A stretch of 26,393 nucleotides of DNA from Leptospira sp. GTDB taxonomy: Bacteria; Spirochaetota; Leptospiria; Leptospirales; Leptospiraceae. Below are positions 1 through 9,077 of this stretch, piece after piece. How positions within the stretch are numbered: position 1 is the first letter of the stretch; every line of letters begins with the position of its first letter. The stretch covers positions 1 through 26,393 of the forward strand of contig JAPZRK010000035.1 of assembly GCA_027531445.1 (NCBI GenBank). The letters are read 5' to 3'. Both the position numbers and the translations under genes were made by a program. The notes under the pieces are model-generated. The model did not search any database. It was not told the DNA's origin and worked only from the letters and a program-made list of their open reading frames with translations.

Positions 1-744
1 GCAGAACCGAAATTTGTAGAAAGGCGAAGATTTCCAAGAAGGCCAAATGAGCCGATTTCAGAGGACACTCTGTTAGCTGGCGATATTGATTTAGACATAA
101 TGGGTGCCGAGTCTAAATCAACCCATAATCTCGATGAGGAAGTTGAGGAATCGTCTAGCTCAGCATCCCATGCTTTACCAGCAGAATTAGTAGAGAGTCG
201 AAATCCTGGCTTACTTGTAGAACATTTCATTAAAGTACTTGGTGTGTACAAAGAAAGAGCGAATGCTATAGTTCGAAATATACAATCTTCTCGTATATTC
301 GAAGTTACCGGAGATCCATCAGAAAACAAGAATATTGTGGGGAACTTGGCAAGAGAATTTGAAGCGCAAGTGTTTGAAGCCACGGATAAAATGGTAGATC
401 TTCATAAGGAAATGACATCTTATCCTCGTCCTATTACCTACTACATTTCTAAGGCACCTGCAGATATGCGCGAAGACATGAAGATGATTGATTCAGACAG
501 AGAAAAACTGGAAAAGTTACATATTTTTGAAATGCAAAAGCATACAACAATGATCGTCAATGACATGAAAAAACTTAGCCTTCAACTTTTAAACATACTT
601 AACTTGAAGTCAGATATCCAAGTCAAACAATTACAATATGCCAATCAACTTATGTACATTGATGCAAAAAATGCTTCATTGTATTTCGCACAAGATCTTG
701 ATAAAACCATTCTTGAAATTGAAAATTGGAAAAACATTAAATGA
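1..744 (+). CDS. Hypothetical protein, 5' end outside the window (partial)
   Basis: The reading frame is open from base 1, so the gene starts before the window; the ATG at 100 is internal or at best an alternative start. The visible 247 residues begin with a basic, Arg/Pro-rich stretch, then an acidic, Ser-rich linker (about residues 35-60 of the visible part), then a mostly helical, Lys/Glu-rich region with probable coiled coil (about 60-247). There is no signal peptide, membrane segment or catalytic motif in the visible part. The stop codon overlaps the start of the next gene (ATGA, 741-744), so the two are probably translationally coupled and may act together. I do not recognise the family. 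It looks like a cytoplasmic structural or scaffold-type protein, but that is only an impression from composition. Confidence 0.8.
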   Translation, partial: AEPKFVERRRFPRRPNEPISEDTLLAGDIDLDIMGAESKSTHNLDEEVEESSSSASHALPAELVESRNPGLLVEHFIKVLGVYKERANAIVRNIQSSRIFEVTGDPSENKNIVGNLAREFEAQVFEATDKMVDLHKEMTSYPRPITYYISKAPADMREDMKMIDSDREKLEKLHIFEMQKHTTMIVNDMKKLSLQLLNILNLKSDIQVKQLQYANQLMYIDAKNASLYFAQDLDKTILEIENWKNIK

Positions 745-1538
745 GTAAAGAGCTATCAGACGCAGAAATCAAAAATATACTTGAGAAAATCAGAAGTGAA
801 TACAAAGAACACGGTAGTCTGAATCCAAAAGCATTCGATCAAACTGGATTTGAAACTAGATACCTCCAAGTTCTCAAAATGCGAGGCAATATTGGAAAGT
901 TTTTATCAGAAGAAATTGCTTTCCTCGAACAGTTAAAAGGCAAGTTTCAACAGTTAGTTGCTAAAAAGGAAGCTGCAAAGGGATCCACATTAAATCGCAT
1001 CATAGATGAATCCATGGAAAAACTCGAAAAATATAATAAAATCGATTTCCATCCTGTCGCAAAACTTGAGTTACGTTATTTTTATGGTGCAATGGTTTCT
1101 TTTGCAGATACTGAACTACCTGTTTTAATAAACATTTTTAAAGGTACTCCAGAGTATAGCTATTTACAAGATGCCGTATTGGTTGTAGAGAGGATAGGAA
1201 TTACAAGGCGCGGTATGCCATCGCTTAAAATCCAAGAGATCACAAAAAGTCTTCTGGATGCCAATGGAAATCCAATCTTGATCGAAAAAGTATCCCAAGG
1301 ATTGCTCAGAGACGGCTGTCTTGCACTCAAAAACATCGCTCAATCAATCAAAGATTTAACAGCAAAAAATAGAATCAACCCGGACCTACTCATTCAAGTC
1401 TCCGACCGAGAGTATCCAAAGGCATATGAAGTCTATAACGGGAAAAAATTTGGAACCTCACTCAATTCTATTTCTGAACGATGTAAGGAGATCATTCAAG
1501 ATTTTCGAATGAATTCCTTGCTAGGTATGGAGAGTTAG
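741..1538 (+). CDS. Hypothetical helical protein, coupled to the upstream gene
   Basis: This is a 265-residue soluble protein without signal peptide or membrane segment. Residues 1-80 are charged and probably coiled coil. The rest mixes helical stretches with a more globular middle (about 105-165, with aromatic residues around LRYFYGAMVSF). No known enzyme motif is visible. It starts at an ATG overlapping the previous stop codon by four bases, and its stop lies 15 bases before the thiolase-like gene, so the three form one transcription unit. The two unknown proteins resemble each other in being charged and helical, but I see no clear sequence duplication. I do not recognise the family and assign no function. 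Confidence 0.8.
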   Translation: MSKELSDAEIKNILEKIRSEYKEHGSLNPKAFDQTGFETRYLQVLKMRGNIGKFLSEEIAFLEQLKGKFQQLVAKKEAAKGSTLNRIIDESMEKLEKYNKIDFHPVAKLELRYFYGAMVSFADTELPVLINIFKGTPEYSYLQDAVLVVERIGITRRGMPSLKIQEITKSLLDANGNPILIEKVSQGLLRDGCLALKNIAQSIKDLTAKNRINPDLLIQVSDREYPKAYEVYNGKKFGTSLNSISERCKEIIQDFRMNSLLGMES

Positions 1539-1553
1539 ATTTCCTTTGGTTTT

Positions 1554-3083
1554 ATGAAACCAATTTTACTCGGTGTAGCTGACACAATCGAATCCGAATT
1601 TGATCCAGAATCGTATAAAAGTGCGAGCACGATGGACAAATACTTTCAATTATTATTTCGATCTGTGGATAAGCTATGTGACTTTCTTGGTACAAACAGA
1701 AGTCAGCTTGCCCCTTTTCTTACGGACTTTGTTTCCATAGATTCGCTCTCACTCGGAAGATCAGGCTATGGTCACGCTGTAAGAGATGCAAATGATTTAG
1801 GATTTACGGGAGTCTCCTGTCATATGGTGGACCTCGGTGGTGCCAGTGTAGGTGGCGCCTTACACCAGGCTTATTCGATCGTCACTAGCAATCCCAATGC
1901 TGTTGTTTTACTAGCCGCGGCCGACGTTCCCAAGTCAGTATTTAAACAGGTATCAGATTTAAAACGGCTTACCGAAACCGTTTGTCACAAAGATTATGAA
2001 ATTGATTATGGTGCTACCTTGATCGCTCTTTATGCTCTGCTTGCGGAAAGACAAATGAGTGAATCTGGGATCTCAATATCGGACTATAATGAGATAACGC
2101 ACGTTTTTCGAAACAATGCCATCGACAATCCAAGAGCATTTCAATTCAAAAAAGAACTTACACCCAAACAGCTGAGTCGCCCTTTAGCCGGCCCTTACTC
2201 AACTCCGATGATTGCAATTGTTACCGATCATGCTTTCGCAACACTTGTTACAACTGAGTCGAAAAAAAAGGAACTCATTGATAAAGGAATCCTAAAAAAG
2301 GACGCAAAACATGTCTATATCGCCGGAGCGAGCCACGCAGTTCATGCAGAATATTTCTATCAAAAGAAATCCATGGCAAGTCCTGCCGCAATCGCTTGTG
2401 AAAAGGCATTTTCACTTTCAGGATTAGAACGAAAGGATGTCGACTATGCCTGGATATACGATTGTTTTACGGGAATGATCATCCACCAGGCTAGTTTATA
2501 CTTTGGAGTATCTCCGAAAGAAATCGCCACCTCACTTAAGTCAGGCAAAATTAGAACGGGAGATAAAGAAATCCCCATCAATTACGGTGGCGGGATCTTA
2601 AATTACCAAGCCGCTATGTCTTTATCGGGAGTCACGGGACTTATAGATATCGCATCCCAATACGATTTAGCCGTGAACCCAATACCGAAAAAATGTGCAT
2701 CACATCCTCGCGTTAGTCTACTGGGAGGGAATGGTGGAATTGATAGCATCAATTCAGTTGTGTTATTTGCAACAGAAGACAATGAAAAACCAGCGAAAGC
2801 TCCACAAATTTCTCGATTGATTGGTGTCAATACAGTGGACGCAAAAGATGGAGAGTTATGTACGCTATTATCGGCAACGACCGTACACTTTAACCCAGGT
2901 GGCGATAAAAAAACTCCCTATGTACTCTGCGCTGTAGAAACTGAAAGAGGAAGTTTGCTTGTGACAAACCTTTTTGACAAATACAACAAAGAAATACTAA
3001 CCACTGAAAACTTTAGTTTCAAAGGGAAACAAGTCAAACTGAAGTTCATCAATCAGAAATTACAAGCGTGCTTGATAGAATAA
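1554..3083 (+). CDS. Thiolase-like protein (TLP1/SCP-x type) without catalytic residues
   Basis: This 509-residue protein has the thiolase fold. The segment where thiolases carry the nucleophilic cysteine reads MVDLGGASVGGALHQA (residues 91-106), with Gly in place of Cys. The C-terminal GHP motif region reads GGGILNYQAAMSLSG (345-359), so the catalytic His is missing. The last motif reads LLGGNGGIDS (389-398), without the usual Cys. Residues about 420-509 form an extra beta-rich domain, as in thiolase-like protein type 1 (TLP1) proteins. A classical thiolase reaction is therefore unlikely. Binding of acyl-CoA or acyl thioesters, or a role as a non-catalytic partner, is an inference. It follows the two unknown genes with a 15-base gap and no obvious Shine-Dalgarno sequence. 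It is convergent with pheS, 22 bases away. Confidence 0.8.
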   Translation: MKPILLGVADTIESEFDPESYKSASTMDKYFQLLFRSVDKLCDFLGTNRSQLAPFLTDFVSIDSLSLGRSGYGHAVRDANDLGFTGVSCHMVDLGGASVGGALHQAYSIVTSNPNAVVLLAAADVPKSVFKQVSDLKRLTETVCHKDYEIDYGATLIALYALLAERQMSESGISISDYNEITHVFRNNAIDNPRAFQFKKELTPKQLSRPLAGPYSTPMIAIVTDHAFATLVTTESKKKELIDKGILKKDAKHVYIAGASHAVHAEYFYQKKSMASPAAIACEKAFSLSGLERKDVDYAWIYDCFTGMIIHQASLYFGVSPKEIATSLKSGKIRTGDKEIPINYGGGILNYQAAMSLSGVTGLIDIASQYDLAVNPIPKKCASHPRVSLLGGNGGIDSINSVVLFATEDNEKPAKAPQISRLIGVNTVDAKDGELCTLLSATTVHFNPGGDKKTPYVLCAVETERGSLLVTNLFDKYNKEILTTENFSFKGKQVKLKFINQKLQACLIE

Positions 3084-3105
3084 AAGTTTTGAAACTAGGA
3101 ATTAA

Positions 3106-4131
3106 CTAAAATTGTTTGAGAAACCGGAGATTACCCGATTGAAAGTAACGGATATCTCCAATCCCATATCTCATCATAACGAGACGATCCAGTCCCAAAC
3201 CAAAAGCAAATCCTGACCATTTTTTTGGGTCATGATTTGCATGGGACAAAACGTTCGGATGAATCAGACCACATGGAAGAAGCTCAAGCCAACCAGATTG
3301 TTTACAAACGGAACATCCATTGCCATGACAAACCAAACATTGAATATCTAATTCAAAGCCTGGTTCAACAAAAGGGAAATATCCTGGACGTAATCTTGTT
3401 TTCACAGTCTTCCTAAAAACAGTTGATAACAAGGTTTCCATTGTGTAGATCAAATTTGCGATAGAGATATTTTCACCAACTACCATCCCTTCAACTTGAT
3501 AGAAGGTGTTCTCATGAGAAGCATCGACCTCTTCGTATCGAAAGACCCTTCCAGGTGCAATCATCCGAAAAGGAGGCTTTAGGTCACGTAGCGCACGTGC
3601 CTGGATCGCTGATGTATGTGTTCTTAAAAGATTGCCATCTGTTGTGTAGAAGGTATCTTGCATATCTCGTGCAGGGTGATCTTCTGTAAAATTAAGGGCT
3701 CCAAAATTGTTGGCATCCGTTTCCACTTCGGGACCATCCATGATTGAAAATCCCATAGAAGTAAAGATGTCTTCAATTTCATATTGGATTTGTGTGATCG
3801 GATGCAAAGTACCTCTTTCGTTTACAGGCATAGGTCGCATAGCGTCGAAGATTTCTGCTTTCAATTTGACTTCGTAAAACTCTTCTTTAAGTTTTTTACG
3901 TTGAGTCTCTAAGAATGATTCGATTCGGACTTGGGCTTCATTTGCGATTTTACCTATCGTCTTCTTTTCTTCGACAGATAAAGAGGCCAATCCTTTCAGA
4001 ACATTCGTTAGCTTTCCTTTTTTGCCAACATAGATATTTTTTGTTTGATCTAATTCTTCTTCATCTTTACAAACAACAAGTGCTTCTTCCGATTCCTTAA
4101 TTATTGCTTGAATGTCTTCAATTAAGCTCAT
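3106..4131 (-). CDS. pheS: Phenylalanine--tRNA ligase alpha subunit
   Basis: PheS is the catalytic subunit of the alpha2-beta2 enzyme that charges tRNA-Phe in the cytoplasm. The 341 residues are typical in length: an N-terminal coiled-coil region (about 1-95) for tRNA binding, then the class II core. Visible motifs are GPEVETDANNFGALN (133-147), RTHTSAIQARAL (170-181), GRVFRYEEVDASHENTFYQ (194-212), the Phe-pocket segment FPFVEPG (252-258) and motif 3 FAFGLGLDRLVMMRYG (308-323). A CxxC-x4-CxxC set (C265, C268, C273, C276) suggests a small zinc knuckle, present in some PheS proteins. The start ATG overlaps the stop of mpl (ATGA). pheT, its obligate partner, is not next to it in this window, so the subunits are encoded apart. 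It is the last gene of the seven-gene minus-strand operon. Confidence 0.96.
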   Translation of the reverse strand: MSLIEDIQAIIKESEEALVVCKDEEELDQTKNIYVGKKGKLTNVLKGLASLSVEEKKTIGKIANEAQVRIESFLETQRKKLKEEFYEVKLKAEIFDAMRPMPVNERGTLHPITQIQYEIEDIFTSMGFSIMDGPEVETDANNFGALNFTEDHPARDMQDTFYTTDGNLLRTHTSAIQARALRDLKPPFRMIAPGRVFRYEEVDASHENTFYQVEGMVVGENISIANLIYTMETLLSTVFRKTVKTRLRPGYFPFVEPGFELDIQCLVCHGNGCSVCKQSGWLELLPCGLIHPNVLSHANHDPKKWSGFAFGLGLDRLVMMRYGIGDIRYFQSGNLRFLKQF

Positions 4132-5522
4132 TTCGTTTCTCTTTCTGATATAAGTTTTTTCAACTCAGGATAAATGCCACCAAAGGCTCCGTTGGACATT
4201 GCAAGTATGATCAATTTTTTATTTTTTAATTTGGGAAGTTCTTTTGCCAATTTTGCTAGTATATCTTTCGGTTCTTTGCAATAAAACGCTGGTTTATTTG
4301 TCTTTGACTCTACATCACGAATTAAGCGTTTTACATTCAGACGATTTTTGCTAGATACCTTATTTAACTGAAATACTTCTGTAATGAAGGTTGAATCTGA
4401 ACCTTTAAAACATTTAGCAAAGTCATCTTGAAACACATTACGATGAGAAGTAGCACTCCTCGGTTCAAATAGTGAAAAGATTTTGTAATCAGGATATGCT
4501 TCCTTATGTGCCTTGATGGTCTCATAGATAGCCACGGGATGATGTGCAAAATCCTCAACGAGAATGCTGTTTTCTGACTTAAATAGAATCTCTTGTCTAC
4601 GTTTGACACCAGGAAACCGGAGAAAGGCATTCAGTATCTCTTCTTTTTTGTTTGGTGCAATTTGTAAACATACGCGCACTGCTGCTTCTGCATTGCGGTA
4701 GTTATGTGCTCCGATTAGTGTTGGTTTCAAAACTTTTTTAGATTTAATATCTGACAAAATCCCTTTTTTGAAATTAAAAATAGAGGACTTTTCACCTAAC
4801 TCAAAGTATTCGACAGGTGCATGTTTGAACGTCTCTAGAATTGAATTGAGATTTTTGGAACCTTTCCACGAAAAAATCTTTCCGTGATTAGGTACTAAAT
4901 TGAGAAGTCTACGAAACATTACTTTGATCGCTTCCAAGTCGGAAAAAATATCTGCATGATCAAAATCTAAAGCATTTAACACTAAATAATGCGGTCTATA
5001 GTGCAAAAACTTCGAACTTTTGTCGAAGAATGCACTGTCATACTCATCTCCCTCAATGACAAAGTATTCTCCCTTCCCTATCGCAAAACCGGGAAAACCA
5101 TCTGCTCGAATGCCACCCACAAAAAGGCCTGGCTCAAGTCCTATCTCTGATAGCAAATAATGTGTTAAAAATGTAGTCGTTGTTTTTCCATGTGTTCCAG
5201 CGATCACGATCGGCTTTTTCCCTTTTAAAAAGAAATGTCCTATCGCTTGGGCCATACTCATATATTCTTTTCCAGAATTAAGTACAGCCTCTACTTCCGG
5301 ATTCCCACGAGAAATAGCGTTCCCGATGATCACAAGGTCAGCATCTGCCACATTTTCTGCCATATAGCCAGACTTTGGTGATAGACCCCATTCGATGAGC
5401 TTATCCGACATGGGTGGATATAAATTTTGATCAGATCCAGAAACTTGGTGGCCTTGTTCCTTTAGCATAAAAGCTAAATTCCCCATGGCTATACCGCCGA
5501 TACCCACTAAAAAAATCTTCAA
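4128..5522 (-). CDS. mpl: UDP-N-acetylmuramate:L-Ala-gamma-D-Glu-meso-Dap ligase
   Basis: Mpl reattaches the recycled murein tripeptide L-Ala-gamma-D-Glu-meso-Dap to UDP-MurNAc with ATP, a cytoplasmic step of peptidoglycan recycling. The 464-residue protein begins with the Rossmann-like UDP-binding motif GIGGIAMGNLA (7-17) with no hydrophobic leader. The ATP P-loop is GTHGKTTTT (109-117). Mur-ligase signatures follow: GDEYDSAFFD (158-167), GAHNYRNAEAA (271-281), FPGVKRRQE (303-311) and DFAHHPVAI (324-332). The GDEYDSAF and FPGVKRRQE forms point to Mpl rather than MurC. It overlaps by four bases with the Yip1-like gene upstream and with pheS downstream, so it is translationally coupled to both. 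Its presence implies that the organism uses meso-Dap-type murein and recycles it. Confidence 0.93.
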   Translation of the reverse strand: MKIFLVGIGGIAMGNLAFMLKEQGHQVSGSDQNLYPPMSDKLIEWGLSPKSGYMAENVADADLVIIGNAISRGNPEVEAVLNSGKEYMSMAQAIGHFFLKGKKPIVIAGTHGKTTTTFLTHYLLSEIGLEPGLFVGGIRADGFPGFAIGKGEYFVIEGDEYDSAFFDKSSKFLHYRPHYLVLNALDFDHADIFSDLEAIKVMFRRLLNLVPNHGKIFSWKGSKNLNSILETFKHAPVEYFELGEKSSIFNFKKGILSDIKSKKVLKPTLIGAHNYRNAEAAVRVCLQIAPNKKEEILNAFLRFPGVKRRQEILFKSENSILVEDFAHHPVAIYETIKAHKEAYPDYKIFSLFEPRSATSHRNVFQDDFAKCFKGSDSTFITEVFQLNKVSSKNRLNVKRLIRDVESKTNKPAFYCKEPKDILAKLAKELPKLKNKKLIILAMSNGAFGGIYPELKKLISERETK

Positions 5523-6175
5523 TTGAGAGCCGTCCTAATGATGTGATAGAAAACCATCGGTATAGTTAGAAAAACCAAAAAGAACAAAACGACCTTCATT
5601 AGCAAAAAGAAAAAATCGCGCGTTGACCAAGATCTTTGGACAGACAAATAAAGATAGGCAAGATGGAGTGAGTATAAAAATCCAAGTCCTAAAAAGAGAA
5701 TGGGAATAGGTTGTGGTAAGCACCAGAAAATCGAAGTGGATGTAAGTGGCAAAAAAGAAATCAAAAATACATGTGGTTCCGGACCAGACCAGTCTTTTGA
5801 TTTATCGCGCATTTGGTGGTACATTCGGAAACTGTCTGTTAAACGAAGTAAAACAATCACTAAAACATAAAATAGTATAACGGAGACAACTCCATCAAAA
5901 AGAGATACGTTTGATTCCTCATCGGATGTGCTGATTTTAAATAAAAAAATTGAGAGGAGATTGCCAAAGAATTTGGAGATGCCCGCAAGAATGACTAAGT
6001 TCAAATGAATGAGAAATAAATCTCTGCTTGCAAGCTCAGTCTTTTGATAGTAGGATTCGAAAGCTGATTTTGGAGAGAAAAAAATATCTCTTAAAATTTG
6101 ACTTCTTGCCTGATAGGGATCCGAATTTTGCACCTTATTGGATTTTCTGATTAGGACGTTCAAAGCGGGAAGCAT
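5519..6175 (-). CDS. Yip1-like five-helix inner-membrane protein
   Basis: This 218-residue protein has a short polar N-terminus with a segment (ILRDIFFSPKSAFESYY, about 28-44) like the start of Yip1-domain proteins, followed by about five strongly hydrophobic segments. That layout fits the Yip1 family of membrane proteins of unknown bacterial function. The ATG at 6175 gives a 41-base overlap with the preceding gene. A GTG at 6133 would start one base after that gene's stop and remove 14 residues. Neither has a clear ribosome-binding site, so the start is uncertain. The gene overlaps mpl by four bases. Position between a Gld-like transporter and mpl suggests an envelope role, which is inference only. 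Confidence 0.72.
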   Translation of the reverse strand: MLPALNVLIRKSNKVQNSDPYQARSQILRDIFFSPKSAFESYYQKTELASRDLFLIHLNLVILAGISKFFGNLLSIFLFKISTSDEESNVSLFDGVVSVILFYVLVIVLLRLTDSFRMYHQMRDKSKDWSGPEPHVFLISFLPLTSTSIFWCLPQPIPILFLGLGFLYSLHLAYLYLSVQRSWSTRDFFFLLMKVVLFFLVFLTIPMVFYHIIRTALN

Positions 6176-7220
6176 TTTTCACATTCAAAGCAGATTGTAG
6201 GAAATTTTGGAATGTTTCCTCCTTAAGATAGCTAATACTCTCTTTAAAATGCGGCTGAATCTCCCGCAAAATGGGTCTGTAGCTTTGCCCATTCCAATCG
6301 ATTTTGGCGAAGATGAACAATTTCCATGAGTATCTTTGGGAGTGAGAAATTTCGAGAGTCATTTCAGGGATAGAATTCTTAGTCTCTGCCGAAAGCTTTA
6401 TGCCTGGACCGTTTGCCTCATCTGGATACAAATCTGCTCGAAGGGATCTAATTTGATTTTCAAATTGATTTCCAACATCTGGAGGTAAAACAATTCGTTC
6501 CCCAGTCAGTCGACTCCAATGATTTACGTAGGTATCATATTGGTTTTTTTTGGCAGTATTTTCTACACGAACATCCAATCCTTGTCCACTCAAGTGGATA
6601 TAGGATAAAAATCCGCCGCTATACGCAAAGAATTGTCTTTCTCTTAGAGTAATCGGATTTGCTCTAAATTTATCCACCAAGTAAGTGTATGGCGAGATTA
6701 TCTGTGCATCAATTCGTGCAATGACCCGCGACGAGTCGGAGCCTAATTTTTTTCCGATCATCATTTTTTTGCCAGGCAAATCTTGCGATATATCCAAAAA
6801 ATCTTTGCTTAAAATAAATGTCGGCGCGTCGTCTTTGAGGCAATTTGACTCGTTAATCGGATCAGTCGTTACTTCAATGAATTTAGTTCGTAAAACACTC
6901 ATGTCTGAAAAAGTATTTTTGATATTAAAATTGCCTTCATAGGTTAGCTTTTCTTGTGAATTAATGTCGATATTTGTTACAGAAAAGACTGGTGGCTTTT
7001 GCCAACCTCGGTCAAAAATCTCCATTTGAACTAATGATTCAGAAAACGCTGGATCTTTTTCTCCACACCATGTAGTTTTGGGTGGGATAAAGCGGATTAC
7101 TTTCCAATTTTCTTTTAAAAAACTAACTTCCGTTTGATTCTCAACTTTTTCATCAAGATACAAAAATACCGTAAACAAAACAACTAAGGAAAAAATAAAA
7201 TAAATTATCCGTTGGTTCAT
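6135..7220 (-). CDS. Membrane-anchored DUF4340-like protein of the ABC operon
   Basis: The start chosen is the ATG at 7220, which overlaps the stop of the upstream GldG-like gene by four bases, the pattern used throughout this operon. The frame is open up to 7313, but the extra 31 residues would lie inside the neighbouring gene. The 361-residue product has one N-terminal hydrophobic anchor (about 4-22) and then a large beta-rich region outside the membrane with repeated short strand-like segments. Proteins of the DUF4340 type commonly follow GldG-like genes in other bacteria, and this one has that layout. The match is from context and architecture, not from a firm motif. It probably works with the ABC transporter on the periplasmic side. 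Confidence 0.7.
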   Translation of the reverse strand: MNQRIIYFIFSLVVLFTVFLYLDEKVENQTEVSFLKENWKVIRFIPPKTTWCGEKDPAFSESLVQMEIFDRGWQKPPVFSVTNIDINSQEKLTYEGNFNIKNTFSDMSVLRTKFIEVTTDPINESNCLKDDAPTFILSKDFLDISQDLPGKKMMIGKKLGSDSSRVIARIDAQIISPYTYLVDKFRANPITLRERQFFAYSGGFLSYIHLSGQGLDVRVENTAKKNQYDTYVNHWSRLTGERIVLPPDVGNQFENQIRSLRADLYPDEANGPGIKLSAETKNSIPEMTLEISHSQRYSWKLFIFAKIDWNGQSYRPILREIQPHFKESISYLKEETFQNFLQSALNVKNASRFERPNQKIQ

Positions 7221-9073
7221 ACTTCGACTGTTGATTTTTTCCTTCTTGAATTTACATAGTATGAACCTAAACCAAATATGAGACCTGGATATAAAAATAC
7301 TCCAATCGCCCATACGATTAACTTTTGATTGTCGGATAAACTGACTGTGTTAGCGTCATCTTTTTGTTTTGGAATCTCAGCGATGGCCGTATCTAAAAAC
7401 ATACCAGTGACCAGACTATTTGCGAATGGTGTGTTGATGGTATAAGATATATATTGATCCGTAATCCAAGAAGTACCAGAATGAATCACAATCCGTCCTT
7501 TTTTCTCCGGGTCTAAAGTGAGAGGTGTCAATAAAGCTGAAAGGATATGATTCTCTTTTTTCTCCTCTCCATCTAACTTTGAATTTTTATTTTTATCTAA
7601 AAAGGCCTCAAACCCTGATTCCAATAAATTCTCTGCTTTAAATAAAAATGGAGTTGTTCCTACAGACAAAGTTTTAAACAAACCACTATACGGAAACAAT
7701 ACACCTAAATCTTTTTTGGGAATCAACTCAGTAAGTTTGTTATCACTGAATCGCTTTGCAATGATTACGCCAGGCTTTTCAACAACTTCGACCAAAGTTT
7801 CATTTTGAAATGCCAATCCAGATACTTCCAATAACCATGAAAAATCTTCTCGTCCTTTCGGTTCAATGGTGATAAATAATTTTCCGTTGTTTTCTAAGAC
7901 ATACTTTTTGATAGCAGACCGTGCATCTTCGGAAAATGGGACAGTCGGGCCTATGATTGCAACCATATCCGCGTCAGCTGGCAAGGTGGAAGGCCATCCA
8001 TTCGCAAAACCCCACTCATTGACTTTAAAATTTAAAAATTGAAGATTTGTGGTGAATCGATTGATTTGTTCATTGGGAAGGGACTTAAAACCTAATCCAT
8101 ACCTTTCTCCATTGGCGGTAGTAAAGTATACTTTTTTCTGCTCGGTCGAAACAGTAAACAAAGCAGAAACTAACTTTCGTTCCATTTCTTCTAAATCATT
8201 CGGTTCTTTGATGAATATTTTTTCTTCGGCAAAAGGAGTACCTCCATCAAGAAGTGAATCCTTTTTTGATCTAATGATGATTGTACCGTTAGAAGCTTGA
8301 CCAAAATCCTTCATAAGATCGAGTTCAACATCCGCATTGATAAACTGAATGGATATGAGAGAATTTTCAGATCGAATTTGATCCAACATTATTTCTACAT
8401 CGGGACGAATACGCGTTAAAGCAAAAGAATTTGCTGGTCCATCTGCCTCAAGTGGTCTTGGGTAAAAAGCCGTGATGGATGTTTCTTTCGTTATTTGTTT
8501 GAGAAGATTGCGAGCGACTGGTGAAAGTGAATGTTTTCCCTTCGAACTCAGGTCAAAATTGTAATTACGTTTGATGGCAAAGTAGTTGATCGCGATTAGA
8601 ATCGGGAGAACGATTAAAAAACCGAGTAATGCGTTTTGTATGAGAGTTCCTTTGGACTTTGCTAGATTGCTTTGAGCCTCAAGTGAGGCACGTCCGATTT
8701 CAAGTAAAACAACTTGAATCAAAAATGAAAAAGCAAAAATAACTACAAACAATAATAGAAACTCTCTGATTTTAGGAATGGCACTTGCCTCGGGATTGAT
8801 TCCTGCAACCTGTGTGGAATCCAGCCAATCTCTAAGAACAGATAACAGAAACGAACTTACACCAAGTAGCACACCGATCATACGGTTTTGGTCTGATTTA
8901 CGAAAACCAGACATAACCAATCGATATATCGTATCAGAACATATAACTAGGAAAACAGCACCCAACCATATCAATCGTTTCGCTGGATCGGTAACCATAC
9001 CGTCCAAAAGAAAATAGATATAGAGTGCAAGAACACTGATAAAAGGAAAAATACGATCCAATGAAATACTCAT
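7217..9073 (-). CDS. GldG-like ABC transporter auxiliary protein
   Basis: The 618-residue protein has several N-terminal membrane segments (about 10-30, 35-53, 64-82, 104-125, 147-167), then a large extracytoplasmic part and a C-terminal membrane segment (about 587-608) with a basic tail. The segment DLSSKGKHSLSP (174-185) just after a membrane helix is the signature of the GldG/ABC_transp_aux family. GldG acts with GldA and GldF in Bacteroidetes gliding. Homologues in non-gliding bacteria have no settled substrate. Here it sits four bases after the GldF-like permease and overlaps the DUF4340-like gene by ATGA. The extra N-terminal helices before the signature make it longer in the membrane than the minimal GldG layout. 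Function in this organism is inferred only. Confidence 0.85.
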   Translation of the reverse strand: MSISLDRIFPFISVLALYIYFLLDGMVTDPAKRLIWLGAVFLVICSDTIYRLVMSGFRKSDQNRMIGVLLGVSSFLLSVLRDWLDSTQVAGINPEASAIPKIREFLLLFVVIFAFSFLIQVVLLEIGRASLEAQSNLAKSKGTLIQNALLGFLIVLPILIAINYFAIKRNYNFDLSSKGKHSLSPVARNLLKQITKETSITAFYPRPLEADGPANSFALTRIRPDVEIMLDQIRSENSLISIQFINADVELDLMKDFGQASNGTIIIRSKKDSLLDGGTPFAEEKIFIKEPNDLEEMERKLVSALFTVSTEQKKVYFTTANGERYGLGFKSLPNEQINRFTTNLQFLNFKVNEWGFANGWPSTLPADADMVAIIGPTVPFSEDARSAIKKYVLENNGKLFITIEPKGREDFSWLLEVSGLAFQNETLVEVVEKPGVIIAKRFSDNKLTELIPKKDLGVLFPYSGLFKTLSVGTTPFLFKAENLLESGFEAFLDKNKNSKLDGEEKKENHILSALLTPLTLDPEKKGRIVIHSGTSWITDQYISYTINTPFANSLVTGMFLDTAIAEIPKQKDDANTVSLSDNQKLIVWAIGVFLYPGLIFGLGSYYVNSRRKKSTVEV

Positions 9074-9077
9074 TTAA

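Noticed and set aside
3084..3105. Bidirectional terminator between the thiolase-like gene and pheS
   Set aside because: The only inverted repeat, AGTTT-TG-AAACT, is short, A/T-only at its core and has a two-base loop. No T-run follows on either strand.
7221..7313. Upstream extension of the DUF4340-like protein by 31 residues
   Set aside because: It would overlap the GldG-like gene by about 97 bases. The ATG at 7220 fits the four-base overlap seen at most junctions of the operon.
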